Below, in pieces: positions 6,615 to 13,396 of a DNA stretch of 31,253 bases. The notes beneath the pieces were generated by a model that saw only the letters and a list, made by a program, of their open reading frames with translations, made no database searches and was not told the DNA's origin. Numbering within the stretch: the first letter of the stretch is position 1; each line of letters opens with the position of its first letter. Position numbers and translations under genes: made by a program. Source of the DNA: Candidatus Agathobaculum merdigallinarum (GTDB lineage: Bacteria; Bacillota; Clostridia; Oscillospirales; Butyricicoccaceae); assembly GCA_019115425.1 (NCBI GenBank), contig DXDO01000028.1, positions 1 through 31,253 of the forward strand. The letters run 5' to 3'.

Positions 6615-6853
6615 TCTCCATTCTGCCAGAGCGGATGGTAGGCGTTCCTTTCGACAAGGTACAGCGCTTCCGCGTCCGTATCCAATAAGGTGCGGCAGTC
6701 ATGCTCCGCTGTATAACGCACGCAGGTGCCGCAGGAAGAACTGAGTGCGCGCGGCACGGGCTGCATTTTTGCACGAAAGCCCGCCTTTTGCAGCGCCTGA
6801 AAGGTCAGCATCGCGCTCAGGTGCGTGTGAAAGGTGGCGATGTACTCGTTCAT
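6611..6853 (-). CDS. DUF3343 putative Se/S carrier-like protein
   Basis: This 80-residue protein shows the DUF3343 signature PVPRALSSSCG (residues 32-42) with C41 and C44, after an N-terminal strand that begins YIATFHTHLSAM. The family is found next to selD, yedF and csd genes and is thought, without direct proof, to carry selenium or sulfur on cysteine. It sits inside the operon with 4-base overlaps on both sides, so its amount is tied to YedF and YqeC. The cysteine pair could hold a per-selenide. The role is inferred from context. Confidence 0.85.
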   Translation of the reverse strand: MNEYIATFHTHLSAMLTFQALQKAGFRAKMQPVPRALSSSCGTCVRYTAEHDCRTLLDTDAEALYLVERNAYHPLWQNGE

Positions 6854-7062
6854 GCTTTTCTCACCAGCGTGAGCGCAAACTCGTCGTCCCCAGTGGGACG
6901 GGAGGACGCCTCGTAGCCATTGTTACTCGCAAAGCGGGTGATATTTTCCACCGCGCACGGATCGTCCACCAGAACCTCGAGTGTGTCCGGCGCGTTTTTT
7001 TTGACTTCCTTCTGCACCATGACCACGGGCATGGGGCAGGAATAGCCTCTTGCGTCAATCAT
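6850..7062 (-). CDS. yedF: YedF/TusA-type selenium-sulfur carrier, single domain
   Basis: This 70-residue protein is a complete TusA fold: beta strand, the CPMP motif with the reactive C9, a helix (VVMVQKEVKK), then EVLVDDPCAVENITRFASNNGY. TusA proteins carry persulfide on this Cys; the selenium-linked YedF group is proposed to carry selenium. The YedF proteins I know from selenium clusters have a second, DsrE-like domain of about 100 residues, which is absent here: the stop codon overlaps the next start by 4 bases, and no DsrE-like sequence follows. It is coupled to yedE upstream in the same way. The selenium role is inferred from the neighbours. Confidence 0.87.
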   Translation of the reverse strand: MIDARGYSCPMPVVMVQKEVKKNAPDTLEVLVDDPCAVENITRFASNNGYEASSRPTGDDEFALTLVRKA

Positions 7063-8150
7063 TTTGCGTTTTCCTCCTTATGCAGGTTGGCCAGTGAGAT
7101 GATGAGGAGCAGCGCCAGTCCGATGCAGATGCCGATGCGGCCGGACATGGCCACGCCGCCCGCGGTGAATACGCCGTCGGTCATCGCGTCCGCGCTGCCC
7201 GCCATGCCGAAGTTGTGCGCGATTGCCGCGCCCACGATCATACCGAGTACAGTGACTGCGCTGTCGCCGCTGCCCTCGCCCGCAAGGATGAGCTGGCGCA
7301 GCGGGCAGCCGCCCAGCAGAACCGAGCCCCAGCCCACAAGCCCCATGCCGAGAAAGCTCCACAGATAATCGTGGTGCGCCACGGGCTGCACCTCGAGAGC
7401 GGCGTTAAAGTTGCCCAGAACGAGGTTGCCGATCAGGACGGTGGCAAAAATCGCGATAAAGCCGCTCACCAGATGGAAGTCGCGAAACAGGAACACGTCA
7501 CGCAGACCGCCCGCCATGCACAGGCGGCTTTTCTGGGCCAGCGCGCCGACAATCAGGCCGCCGATGAGCGATACCAGCCAGAACGCATGGCTCGCCCCCG
7601 GACCCGCCTGCGAAAACTTGATAAAAGACGGCGCAGCGATCAACAGCGCGAGCACCGCGACCATAAAGCCGGGCAGCACAAAGCCGTCCGCCTGTTTCAC
7701 TTTGTACGCGCGGCCGAGCGAAAAGCCCTTTTGCAGGAACAAAACGCCTGCGCCGATGCCCGCCGCAAAGCCGATCAGGCCGGCGATCGCAGTCACGTCG
7801 CCGCCGCCCAGACGGATGACCATGCGCAGCGGGCAGCCGAGAAAGGCGAGAGCGCCCACCATGACGATCATGCCCAGCACAAAGCGCAGCGCGGGGGCGG
7901 AGCCTGCCCGCGCGCGGAACTCGCGTCCAGCGAGCGCCGCAAACATCGCGCCGAGAACAAGCCCGACGATCTCGGGGCGGAGGTACTGCACCTTGTCCGC
8001 GCTGTGCAGCCCAAGGCCGCCCGCAATGTCGCGCAGAAAGCAGGCGATGCAGAAGCCCATGTTCGCGGGGTTGCCCGCCGCGGTGAGGGCAAGCGCCGCT
8101 AGGCCGACGACCACGCCGGTACCGATCACCAAATACTTACTTTTACCCAT
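7059..8150 (-). CDS. yedE: YedE family putative selenium transporter
   Basis: This 363-residue protein is very hydrophobic, with about ten membrane segments, and belongs to the YeeE/YedE group, whose sulfur members take up thiosulfate. It shows an internal duplication. Each half has a Cys-Arg-Asp motif (C34 and C37 in GFCIACFLRD; C211 in RLCMAGGLRD) followed about 70 residues later by GCPLR (C106 and C282). These cysteines line the path in the structurally known thiosulfate transporter. YedE next to selD and yedF is predicted to bring in a selenium compound. It is first in the operon, with an extended -10 promoter at 8181-8189. Confidence 0.9.
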   Translation of the reverse strand: MGKSKYLVIGTGVVVGLAALALTAAGNPANMGFCIACFLRDIAGGLGLHSADKVQYLRPEIVGLVLGAMFAALAGREFRARAGSAPALRFVLGMIVMVGALAFLGCPLRMVIRLGGGDVTAIAGLIGFAAGIGAGVLFLQKGFSLGRAYKVKQADGFVLPGFMVAVLALLIAAPSFIKFSQAGPGASHAFWLVSLIGGLIVGALAQKSRLCMAGGLRDVFLFRDFHLVSGFIAIFATVLIGNLVLGNFNAALEVQPVAHHDYLWSFLGMGLVGWGSVLLGGCPLRQLILAGEGSGDSAVTVLGMIVGAAIAHNFGMAGSADAMTDGVFTAGGVAMSGRIGICIGLALLLIISLANLHKEENAK

Positions 8151-8180
8151 GTGATTCTCCCTTACTTATGTGTGGATGTC

Positions 8181-8189
8181 TTTATATCA
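8181..8189 (-). promoter_or_regulatory. extended -10 promoter for the yedE operon
   Basis: On the minus strand TGA-TATAAA fits an extended -10 element. No good -35 box is seen at the right distance. The inverted repeat at 8193-8219 lies directly upstream. Confidence 0.5.
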
Positions 8190-8192
8190 AAC

Positions 8193-8219
8193 ACCGCCGT
8201 TTTACATTTACGCGGCGGT
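8193..8219. promoter_or_regulatory. inverted repeat in the yedE/desulfurase divergent promoter region
   Basis: ACCGCCG (8193-8199) and CGGCGGT (8213-8219) are perfect arms 13 bases apart. The site overlaps the plus-strand -35 box and spacer and sits just upstream of the minus-strand -10 element. One protein bound here could control both directions. Confidence 0.5.
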
Positions 8220-8229
8220 ATGTTACACT
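8201..8229 (+). promoter_or_regulatory. promoter of the selenium-type cysteine desulfurase gene
   Basis: -35 TTTACA (8201-8206), 17-base spacer, -10 TACACT (8224-8229), about 24 bases before the ribosome site. Confidence 0.65.
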
Positions 8230-8259
8230 GAAGGAAACGCTGCAACGGGAGGGACCGCC

Positions 8260-9411
8260 ATGCACACCGTATATCTGGATAATGCCGCAACCTCATTCCA
8301 TAAGCCGCCCCCAGTCGGCGCGCGCATGCGGGAATATGTGGACGAAGTGGGCGCGACAGTGAACCGTTCGTCTTACCATGCGGCGCAGCAGGCGGGGATG
8401 ACGACACTTCGCCTGCGGCAGCGGCTGTGCGCGCTGTTCGGCTTTGCCGACCCGACGCATGTGATTTTGACCCCGGGCAACACCTGGGGGCTGAACATGC
8501 TGCTGTTCGGCGCGCTGCGGCCGGGGGATCATGTGCTGGTCTCCGCGATGGAGCACAACGCGGTCATGCGGCCGCTCACCCAGCTGGCAAAGCGCGGCGT
8601 GCGGTTCGACCGCATCCCGTGTGACGGACAGGGGCGCCTGCGCCTTGACCAAATGGAGGCGATGATTCGGCCAAGCACACGGCTGGTGCTGCTCGCGCAT
8701 GCGTCCAATGTGTCCGGCACGGTGCAGGACGCGGGGGCCGTGGGTGAAATCTGCGCCGCGCGCAGTATCCCGTTCGCGCTCGACGCCGCGCAGACAGCGG
8801 GGCATATTCCTCTGGATTTCGAAAAGCTGCACCTTTCGGCGCTGTCCGTTCCCGCGCACAAGGGGCTGATGGGGCCGCAGGGCATCGGCGCGCTGCTGCT
8901 TCGGCCGGACTTCGCAAAAACGCTCGAGCCGCTCGTGAGCGGGGGCACGGGCAGCGTATCCGACAGTGAGGAAATTCCCTTGTACATGCCCGACCGCCTG
9001 GAACCGGGCACGCCCAACCTGCCCGGCATTTACGGCTGGGAGGCCGCGCTGGAGTACCTCGAAGGCGTCACGGTGGAGGCGGTCGCCGCGCACGACCACG
9101 CGCTGACCGAACGGTTTCTCGCCGGTCTGCGGGAGATTTCAACGGTGTCGCTCATCGGGCCGGACACGGATGAGGGCCGCGTCGGCGTGTTCAGTTTGGA
9201 TTTCCCGGGAAAGGACAATGCGGAGATCGCCGCGCGGCTTGAGGAGGAATTCGGCATCCTGACCCGCTGCGGGCTGCACTGCGCGCCCTCCGCACATCGC
9301 ACGCTGGGCACCTTTCCGCGCGGTACGGTGCGCCTGTCCCTCGGCTGGTTCAACACCGAGGGCGACATCGACCGCGCCTTGCAGGCAATCAAAGCCGTCA
9401 GCGCAGGATAA
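8260..9411 (+). CDS. cysteine desulfurase / selenocysteine lyase-like enzyme of the selenium cluster
   Basis: This 383-residue class V PLP enzyme takes sulfur from cysteine, or selenium from selenocysteine, onto an active-site cysteine. YLDNAATS opens the protein; the cofactor lysine is K201 in SVPAHKG; DAAQTAGH holds the PLP Asp. The carrier cysteine is C341 in LHCAP, at the SufS-type position, with another Cys at 337. I start at ATG 8260 behind GGGAGGGA; the frame is open upstream but without family similarity. This type accompanies selD, yedE and yedF in many Clostridia and probably supplies reduced selenium to SelD (inference). Its 3' end overlaps that of selD by 14 bases, and its terminator lies inside selD. 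Confidence 0.9.
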   Translation: MHTVYLDNAATSFHKPPPVGARMREYVDEVGATVNRSSYHAAQQAGMTTLRLRQRLCALFGFADPTHVILTPGNTWGLNMLLFGALRPGDHVLVSAMEHNAVMRPLTQLAKRGVRFDRIPCDGQGRLRLDQMEAMIRPSTRLVLLAHASNVSGTVQDAGAVGEICAARSIPFALDAAQTAGHIPLDFEKLHLSALSVPAHKGLMGPQGIGALLLRPDFAKTLEPLVSGGTGSVSDSEEIPLYMPDRLEPGTPNLPGIYGWEAALEYLEGVTVEAVAAHDHALTERFLAGLREISTVSLIGPDTDEGRVGVFSLDFPGKDNAEIAARLEEEFGILTRCGLHCAPSAHRTLGTFPRGTVRLSLGWFNTEGDIDRALQAIKAVSAG

Positions 9412-10435
9412 TGCGCGCCCCGCCCGTATATGTCTCGACCGTTCCCACGCGCTGTGCGCTGGGAACGGTCTTTTGCAGCGCCGCAAGCAGCGCGTCCGCG
9501 TCCCCAGGATGCACGGCGATCAGCAAGCCGCCCGAGGTTTGCGGGTCGTACAGTGCATCCTGCACCTCAAGAACGGTTTCGCCGGCATCGACGAACGGCT
9601 CGGCATATCGCCGGTTGCGATACATGCCCTCGGGCAGAAGCCCCATGCGGGCGAATTCCAGCGCCTCGGTCGGGATATCGACCGCCGCCGTATCGATTTG
9701 CAGACGGACATCGCCGCCCTGCGCCAGCTCGAGCGCATGTCCCAGCAGGCCGAAGCCAGTGATATCCGTGCAGGCATGCACGCGGAAGCGCACCATTGCA
9801 TCGCGCGCGGCCTTGTTGAGTACCGCCATGCGCGCGAAAACGCCTGCGAGCACATCCTCCGGACATAGATCGGCCTTGGCGGCGGTGGTCAGAATGCCCG
9901 CACCGAGCGGCTTGGTCAGCAGCAGCACATCGTTCGGCTGCGCGCCTGCGTTAGTGAGCACTTGATCGGGATGCACAAAGCCGGTGACACACAGCCCGTA
10001 TTTGGGCTCCTCGTCCAAAATGCTGTGCCCGCCGGCGATCACCGCACCCGCCTCATATACCTTGTCGTATCCGCCGCGCAGAATGTCCTGTACCGCGTGA
10101 TCGGGCATGTTTTTCGGCACGCACAGAAGGTTGAGCGCGAGTTTTGGCTCGCCGCCCATGGCGTAGATGTCGGAAAGCGCATTCGCCGCCGCGATTTGCC
10201 CGAACAGATAGGGGTCATCCGCGATAGGCGGAAAAAAGTCCACAGTCTGCACAAGCGCCAGCTCGTCCGACAGGCGGTAGACTGCCGCATCGTCGCTTTT
10301 GTCGAATCCGACGAGCAGATTGGGGTCGGTGTGTACCGGCAGGCCGTCCAGCAGCTGCGCCAGTACGCCTGCGCCGACTTTCGCGCCGCATCCCGCGCAG
10401 CTCGCCAGCTTGGTGAGTTTGATTTCCTGCTCCAT
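9398..10435 (-). CDS. selD: selenide, water dikinase (selenophosphate synthetase)
   Basis: SelD uses ATP and selenide to make selenophosphate, the selenium donor for selenocysteine, selenouridine tRNA and the labile selenium cofactor. The 345-residue protein begins MEQEIKLTKLASCAGCGAKVG; C16 and K19 align with the essential Cys17 and Lys20 of the E. coli enzyme, so this is a cysteine form. DKSDDAAVY (ATP/Mg site) and IAGGHSI follow. The ATG at 10435 is chosen for GGAGGG 5 bases upstream and the normal length; the frame upstream is not SelD-like. No selA, selB or selC is nearby, so with yqeC present it may serve molybdenum hydroxylases. The leader is long and structured. Confidence 0.95.
   Translation of the reverse strand: MEQEIKLTKLASCAGCGAKVGAGVLAQLLDGLPVHTDPNLLVGFDKSDDAAVYRLSDELALVQTVDFFPPIADDPYLFGQIAAANALSDIYAMGGEPKLALNLLCVPKNMPDHAVQDILRGGYDKVYEAGAVIAGGHSILDEEPKYGLCVTGFVHPDQVLTNAGAQPNDVLLLTKPLGAGILTTAAKADLCPEDVLAGVFARMAVLNKAARDAMVRFRVHACTDITGFGLLGHALELAQGGDVRLQIDTAAVDIPTEALEFARMGLLPEGMYRNRRYAEPFVDAGETVLEVQDALYDPQTSGGLLIAVHPGDADALLAALQKTVPSAQRVGTVETYTGGARIILR
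9437..9474 (+). terminator. desulfurase terminator embedded in the selD coding region
   Basis: GACCGTTCCCA (9437-9447) pairs perfectly with TGGGAACGGTC (9460-9470). The inner GCGC pairs with GCGC, and TTTT follows at 9471. It lies 26 bases past the desulfurase stop codon and inside the last 26 codons of selD on the opposite strand. Confidence 0.85.
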
Positions 10436-10470
10436 AATCCCTCCATCAATCAACCTTTTGCAAAATTTCC

Positions 10471-10519
10471 GCGCCGCAGGCGCGTATTCATCGCCCCGAG
10501 GCGGTGTTGACCTCGGGGC
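10471..10519 (-). other. structured selD leader with two hairpins
   Basis: The selD leader holds a 9-pair hairpin (GCCCCGAGG, 10493-10501, with CCTCGGGGC, 10511-10519) and a 5-pair hairpin GCGCC-GCA-GGCGC (10471-10483), which belongs to the dispersed palindrome family. No T run follows either on the minus strand. Together they occupy the stretch just upstream of the ribosome site. Confidence 0.5.
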
Positions 10520-10585
10520 ACTTGTCATACAAAGCTGTTTGGTCCGGCAGATAGTTTTCTGACCAATATCGTGATCCTTCTAAAA

Positions 10586-10613
10586 AGATAACACGCCGCA
10601 GCGCACAGGTCAA
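10586..10613 (-). promoter_or_regulatory. selD promoter
   Basis: On the minus strand: -35 TTGACC (10608-10613), 16-base spacer, -10 TTATCT (10586-10591). It implies a leader of about 145 bases. Confidence 0.6.
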
Positions 10614-10630
10614 GCCTTGCCGAGCATACT

Positions 10631-10659
10631 TTGCATATCTGCGGCTGTTGTGCTACAAT
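10631..10659 (+). promoter_or_regulatory. promoter of the EamA transporter gene
   Basis: -35 TTGCAT (10631-10636), 17-base spacer, -10 TACAAT (10654-10659). Confidence 0.65.
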
Positions 10660-10694
10660 AGTACCGATTGAAATGATTAAAGGAGGGAAGGCTG

Positions 10695-11573
10695 GTGCTT
10701 TCCGAAAAAAGCAAGGCGATCGGGTTTATCCTGTTGTCCGCCTTTGGTTTCGCCATGATGAGCACATTTGTGCGCTTGGCGGGCGATCTGCCGTTTATCC
10801 AGAAATCCTTTTTCCGCAATGTGGTGGCCATGATCGTGGCCGCAGTCGTATTGTGGCGCGAAGGAGTCGGTTTTCGCTGGGAAAAGGGGAACTTGCCGCT
10901 GCTGCTTCTGAGGTCGATCTGCGGTACGCTGGGCATTTTCTGCAATTACTATGCAATCGATCATCTGGTGCTTGCGGATGCGAACATTTTGAATAAGATG
11001 TCGCCGTTTTTTGCGATCCTGTTCTCCCTTGTTTTGTTGAAAGAGCGTGCGAACGTGCTGCAATACCTCGCGGTGCTCGCGGCGTTCGGCGGAAGTATGC
11101 TGATCGTAAAGCCCGGCTTTTCATCCGAGGCCTTCCCAGCGCTGATTGGTCTGCTGGGTGGTATGGGTGCGGGCGCAGCGTATACCGCGGTGCGCGCCCT
11201 GTCCAAGAAGGGGGAGAAAAGCGCGCGCATCGTGTTTTTCTTTTCCGCGTTTTCTACAGTGGTGTGCCTGCCGTTTCTACTGTTCGATTTCCACCCGATG
11301 ACGTGGGGGCAGCTTGCCTGCCTGCTCGGCGCGGGCGCATCGGCGACCCTCGGCCAGTTCGGCGTGACGCTGGCATATGCGCATGCGCCGGCCAAGGAGA
11401 TCTCTGTGTTTGATTATACGCAGGTGCTGTTTTCCGCAATCCTTGGCTTTTTCCTGTTCGGCCAGATTCCGGACGGATGGAGCGTTTTAGGCTATATCGT
11501 GATCTGCGGGGTGTCCGTGCTGATGTTTTTGTATAACCGTGCGGCGGAGAGCAGGGAGCAGGCGCGTGGATAA
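10695..11573 (+). CDS. EamA/DMT-superfamily transporter
   Basis: This 292-residue inner membrane protein is predicted to have ten transmembrane helices in two EamA repeats (about residues 5-138 and 148-283). The end of the first repeat, NKMSPFFAILFSLVLLKER, and of the second, FDYTQVLFSAILGFFLFGQIPD, are the typical paired motifs. Family members export amino acids or other metabolites or carry nucleotide sugars; the substrate here cannot be told. The start is GTG 10695, with AGGAGG 8 bases upstream. It overlaps the following metallopeptidase gene by 8 bases, but no functional link between the two is known. Confidence 0.88.
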   Translation: MLSEKSKAIGFILLSAFGFAMMSTFVRLAGDLPFIQKSFFRNVVAMIVAAVVLWREGVGFRWEKGNLPLLLLRSICGTLGIFCNYYAIDHLVLADANILNKMSPFFAILFSLVLLKERANVLQYLAVLAAFGGSMLIVKPGFSSEAFPALIGLLGGMGAGAAYTAVRALSKKGEKSARIVFFFSAFSTVVCLPFLLFDFHPMTWGQLACLLGAGASATLGQFGVTLAYAHAPAKEISVFDYTQVLFSAILGFFLFGQIPDGWSVLGYIVICGVSVLMFLYNRAAESREQARG

Positions 11574-12081
11574 GTATGAACTGGTTCGCTCGCGCCGCAA
11601 GACTCTGGCAATCGAGGTGGATCGCACAGGACACGTAGTCATTCGCGCCCCGATGCAAGCAACCGGCGAGCAGATTGAGCGCTTCGCTGCCGCCCATGCG
11701 GATTGGATTGCACGGGCGCAGGCACGCCAGCGTGCGCGATTGGCTGCGCATCCTGAACCGGATGAAGCGCGGCGCGCGGAACTCATTCGCCGCGCAAAGG
11801 AGGAACTGCCGCCCAAGGTGGCATATTATGCGCAGCTAATGGGGGTGCAGCCCACGGGGTTGAAGATCACTTCGGCGCGCACACGGTTTGGCTCGTGCAG
11901 CGGAAAAAACAGCCTTTGTTTTTCGTGGCGGCTGATGGAGTATCCTGAGGCGGCGGTGGACTATGTCGTGGTGCACGAACTGGCCCATATCACGCATAAA
12001 AACCACGGGCCGCGCTTCTGGGCGCTGGTGGAGCGGTATATGCCGGACTACCGCGCGCGCCGCGCGCTGCTGCGGGAGTGA
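11566..12081 (+). CDS. YgjP-type (DUF45) metallopeptidase
   Basis: This 171-residue protein matches the YgjP/DUF45 family of small zinc-dependent peptidases related to SprT. The zinc motif HELAH in VVHELAHITHKNHG is complete, and upstream TRFGSCSGKNSLCFSWRL is the characteristic family block. A helical N-terminal region precedes it. The cellular substrate of the family is not known. I choose GTG 11566, which gives the family N-terminus KYELVRSRRKTLAIEV after GGGAGCAGG. It overlaps the stop of the transporter gene by 8 bases, so the two share a transcript and coupled translation. A terminator follows at 12114. Confidence 0.88.
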   Translation: MDKYELVRSRRKTLAIEVDRTGHVVIRAPMQATGEQIERFAAAHADWIARAQARQRARLAAHPEPDEARRAELIRRAKEELPPKVAYYAQLMGVQPTGLKITSARTRFGSCSGKNSLCFSWRLMEYPEAAVDYVVVHELAHITHKNHGPRFWALVERYMPDYRARRALLRE

Positions 12082-12089
12082 ACGCAGCC

Positions 12090-12102
12090 GTGCCGCAGGC
12101 AC
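12090..12102. repeat. dispersed GC palindrome, copy 3
   Basis: GTGCC-GCA-GGCAC, with CATTCAA beyond the right arm. The copy in the selD leader (GCGCC-GCA-GGCGC, followed by TATTCAT) differs by paired changes that keep the stem. Confidence 0.45.
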
Positions 12103-12113
12103 GCATTCAATAA

Positions 12114-12137
12114 AAAAGCGCGGCTGGCCGCACTTTT
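12114..12137 (+). terminator. terminator after the YgjP-type gene
   Basis: AAAAG-C-GCGGC pairs with GCCGC-A-CTTTT, one mismatch, with a short loop and T-rich tail. Confidence 0.65.
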
Positions 12138-12145
12138 CATAAAAA

Positions 12146-12185
12146 CCGATGGCAGGTGCGCCCGCAGGGCGCGCGCAGACATCGG
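12146..12185. repeat. nested palindrome upstream of scrR
   Basis: Outer arms CCGATG (12146-12151) and CATCGG (12180-12185) enclose GCGCCC-GCA-GGGCGC (12158-12172). The inner hairpin belongs to the GCA-loop family seen elsewhere in the window. It lies between the preceding terminator and the scrR promoter. Confidence 0.5.
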
Positions 12186-12193
12186 AAGTCTCG

Positions 12194-12219
12194 ATTGCAA
12201 CCGTGGCTGCAATTAAAAT
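12194..12219 (+). promoter_or_regulatory. scrR promoter with overlapping 20-base dyad
   Basis: ATTGCAACCGTGGCTGCAAT (12194-12213) is an inverted repeat matching at 16 of 20 positions, directly followed by -10 TAAAAT (12214-12219). The -35 (TCGATT, 12191-12196) is poor. The dyad may be an autoregulatory site, but its centre lacks the CG usual in LacI-family operators and it does not match the scrA palindrome. Confidence 0.45.
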
Positions 12220-12238
12220 GGTGTAAGGAGGGAGAGGC

Positions 12239-13219
12239 TTGACCATATCGGAGATTGCGCTTCGCGCAGGCGTTTCCAAGGCTGCGGTGTCGCGCTATCT
12301 GAATAACGGTTATGTCAGTTCGGAGAAGCGGGAAGCCATCCGTCGGGTGATCGAGGAGACCGGCTACGTCCCCTCGCAGCAGGCGCAAACGCTGCGCACC
12401 GGAAAAAGCCGGATGGTGGGCGTTGTTGTGCCGCGCATTGACTCCGAATCCATCAGCAGGGTGGTGGCGGGGATCTCCAAGGTGCTGGAGGCGCAGGACT
12501 ACCGGCTGCTGCTTGCCAACACGGATAACAACATCCAAAAGGAACTGGAATACCTTGAGGTGTTTCGCAGCGGCAATGTGGACGGCGTGATTCTGGTGGC
12601 GACCATTTTGTCCGCCGCGCACAAGCAGGCGCTCGGTGCGCTGGGGGTGCCGGCTGTATTGGCGGGACAGCGGATGGAGGGGATGTCCTGCGTCTATCAC
12701 GACGACAAGGGCGCTGCCCGCGCGGTTACCGGCCTGCTGCTGCAAGGCGGCCGGAGGCGTATTGGCTACATCGGCGTTACCCCGCGCGACAAGGCGGCGG
12801 GGGCAGCGCGCCGCGCGGGGTGGCAGGAGGCAATGCGCGACGCGGGGCAGGAGCCGCTGCCGGAATGGATGGAGCAGAGCGATTTCTCCATTGACGGAGG
12901 GTATGCGGCTGCTGAGCGTCTCCTGTCCCGCGTGCCGGATATTGAAGGCATTTTTTGTGCAACCGATTCCATAGCGGTTGGCGCAAAAAAACGTCTGGAG
13001 GAGAGCGGCAGGAAAATTCCGGAGGATGTGGCGCTGGCGGGAATCGGACACTCGCGGCTGAGTGAGTTGGTGCGCCCAAAACTTGCAACCGCCCATTATT
13101 ATTATCAGGCAAGCGGAGAAGAAGCTGCACGCGATCTGCTTGAGATTTTGGATCGAGGGATTGACCGTAAAAAACAGCTCATGCTCGGATTTGAGGTGTA
13201 TCCGGGCGAGTCAGTCTGA
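12239..13219 (+). CDS. scrR: LacI-family regulator of the sucrose genes
   Basis: This 326-residue protein has the LacI DNA-binding head at the very N-terminus (TISEIALRAGVSKAAVSRYLNN, with the hinge helix around residues 46-55) and a periplasmic-binding-protein-like sensor domain (VGVVVPRIDSESISRVVAGI onward, GYIGVTP, CATDSIAVGA). It starts at TTG 12239 with AAGGAGGG upstream; the usual ATG is replaced. The gene sits directly before scrA in the same direction, so it most likely represses the sucrose genes and is released by sucrose or fructose phosphates (inference). The palindrome at 13397 is the best operator candidate, though it equally fits a CcpA site. It has its own terminator. Confidence 0.85.
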   Translation: MTISEIALRAGVSKAAVSRYLNNGYVSSEKREAIRRVIEETGYVPSQQAQTLRTGKSRMVGVVVPRIDSESISRVVAGISKVLEAQDYRLLLANTDNNIQKELEYLEVFRSGNVDGVILVATILSAAHKQALGALGVPAVLAGQRMEGMSCVYHDDKGAARAVTGLLLQGGRRRIGYIGVTPRDKAAGAARRAGWQEAMRDAGQEPLPEWMEQSDFSIDGGYAAAERLLSRVPDIEGIFCATDSIAVGAKKRLEESGRKIPEDVALAGIGHSRLSELVRPKLATAHYYYQASGEEAARDLLEILDRGIDRKKQLMLGFEVYPGESV

Positions 13220-13241
13220 AAAAGAAAAATGATTGGATGAG

Positions 13242-13278
13242 ATCCGTCTGTGTGACCCAAAACATGGACGGATTTTTT
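13242..13278 (+). terminator. scrR terminator
   Basis: ATCCGTC (13242-13248) pairs with GACGGAT (13267-13273) around a long, partly paired loop; six T follow. Confidence 0.7.
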
Positions 13279-13354
13279 GTATATGATGCAGGGGAATACA
13301 GAAATTGGCTGATATGTGCAAAAAACAATGGAAAGGTTTGGACAGTATTGCGGG

Positions 13355-13384
13355 TTTACAAGCGAAGGAGTGCAGCGGTATAAT
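13355..13384 (+). promoter_or_regulatory. scrA operon promoter
   Basis: -35 TTTACA (13355-13360), 18-base spacer, perfect -10 TATAAT (13379-13384). The start is expected near 13391, six bases before the palindrome at 13397. Confidence 0.75.
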
Positions 13385-13396
13385 ACAGTCAATAAG

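Noticed and set aside
7215..8102. A 295-codon plus-strand frame opposite yedE
   Set aside because: The Ala/Gln/His/Arg-rich sequence mirrors the hydrophobic yedE code. It has no domain features or promoter.
9398..9411. A frameshift or assembly error where the desulfurase and selD overlap
   Set aside because: Both proteins end at family-typical positions and both stop codons are in place, so the short convergent overlap is real.
10436..10580. A selenocysteine tRNA gene (selC) in the selD leader
   Set aside because: I looked for a TTCGA T-loop, a long variable arm and an 8-pair acceptor stem. The two hairpins do not form a cloverleaf.
12137..13096. A 319-codon minus-strand frame opposite scrR
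   Set aside because: It is opposite a complete LacI-family gene and crosses the scrR regulatory region.
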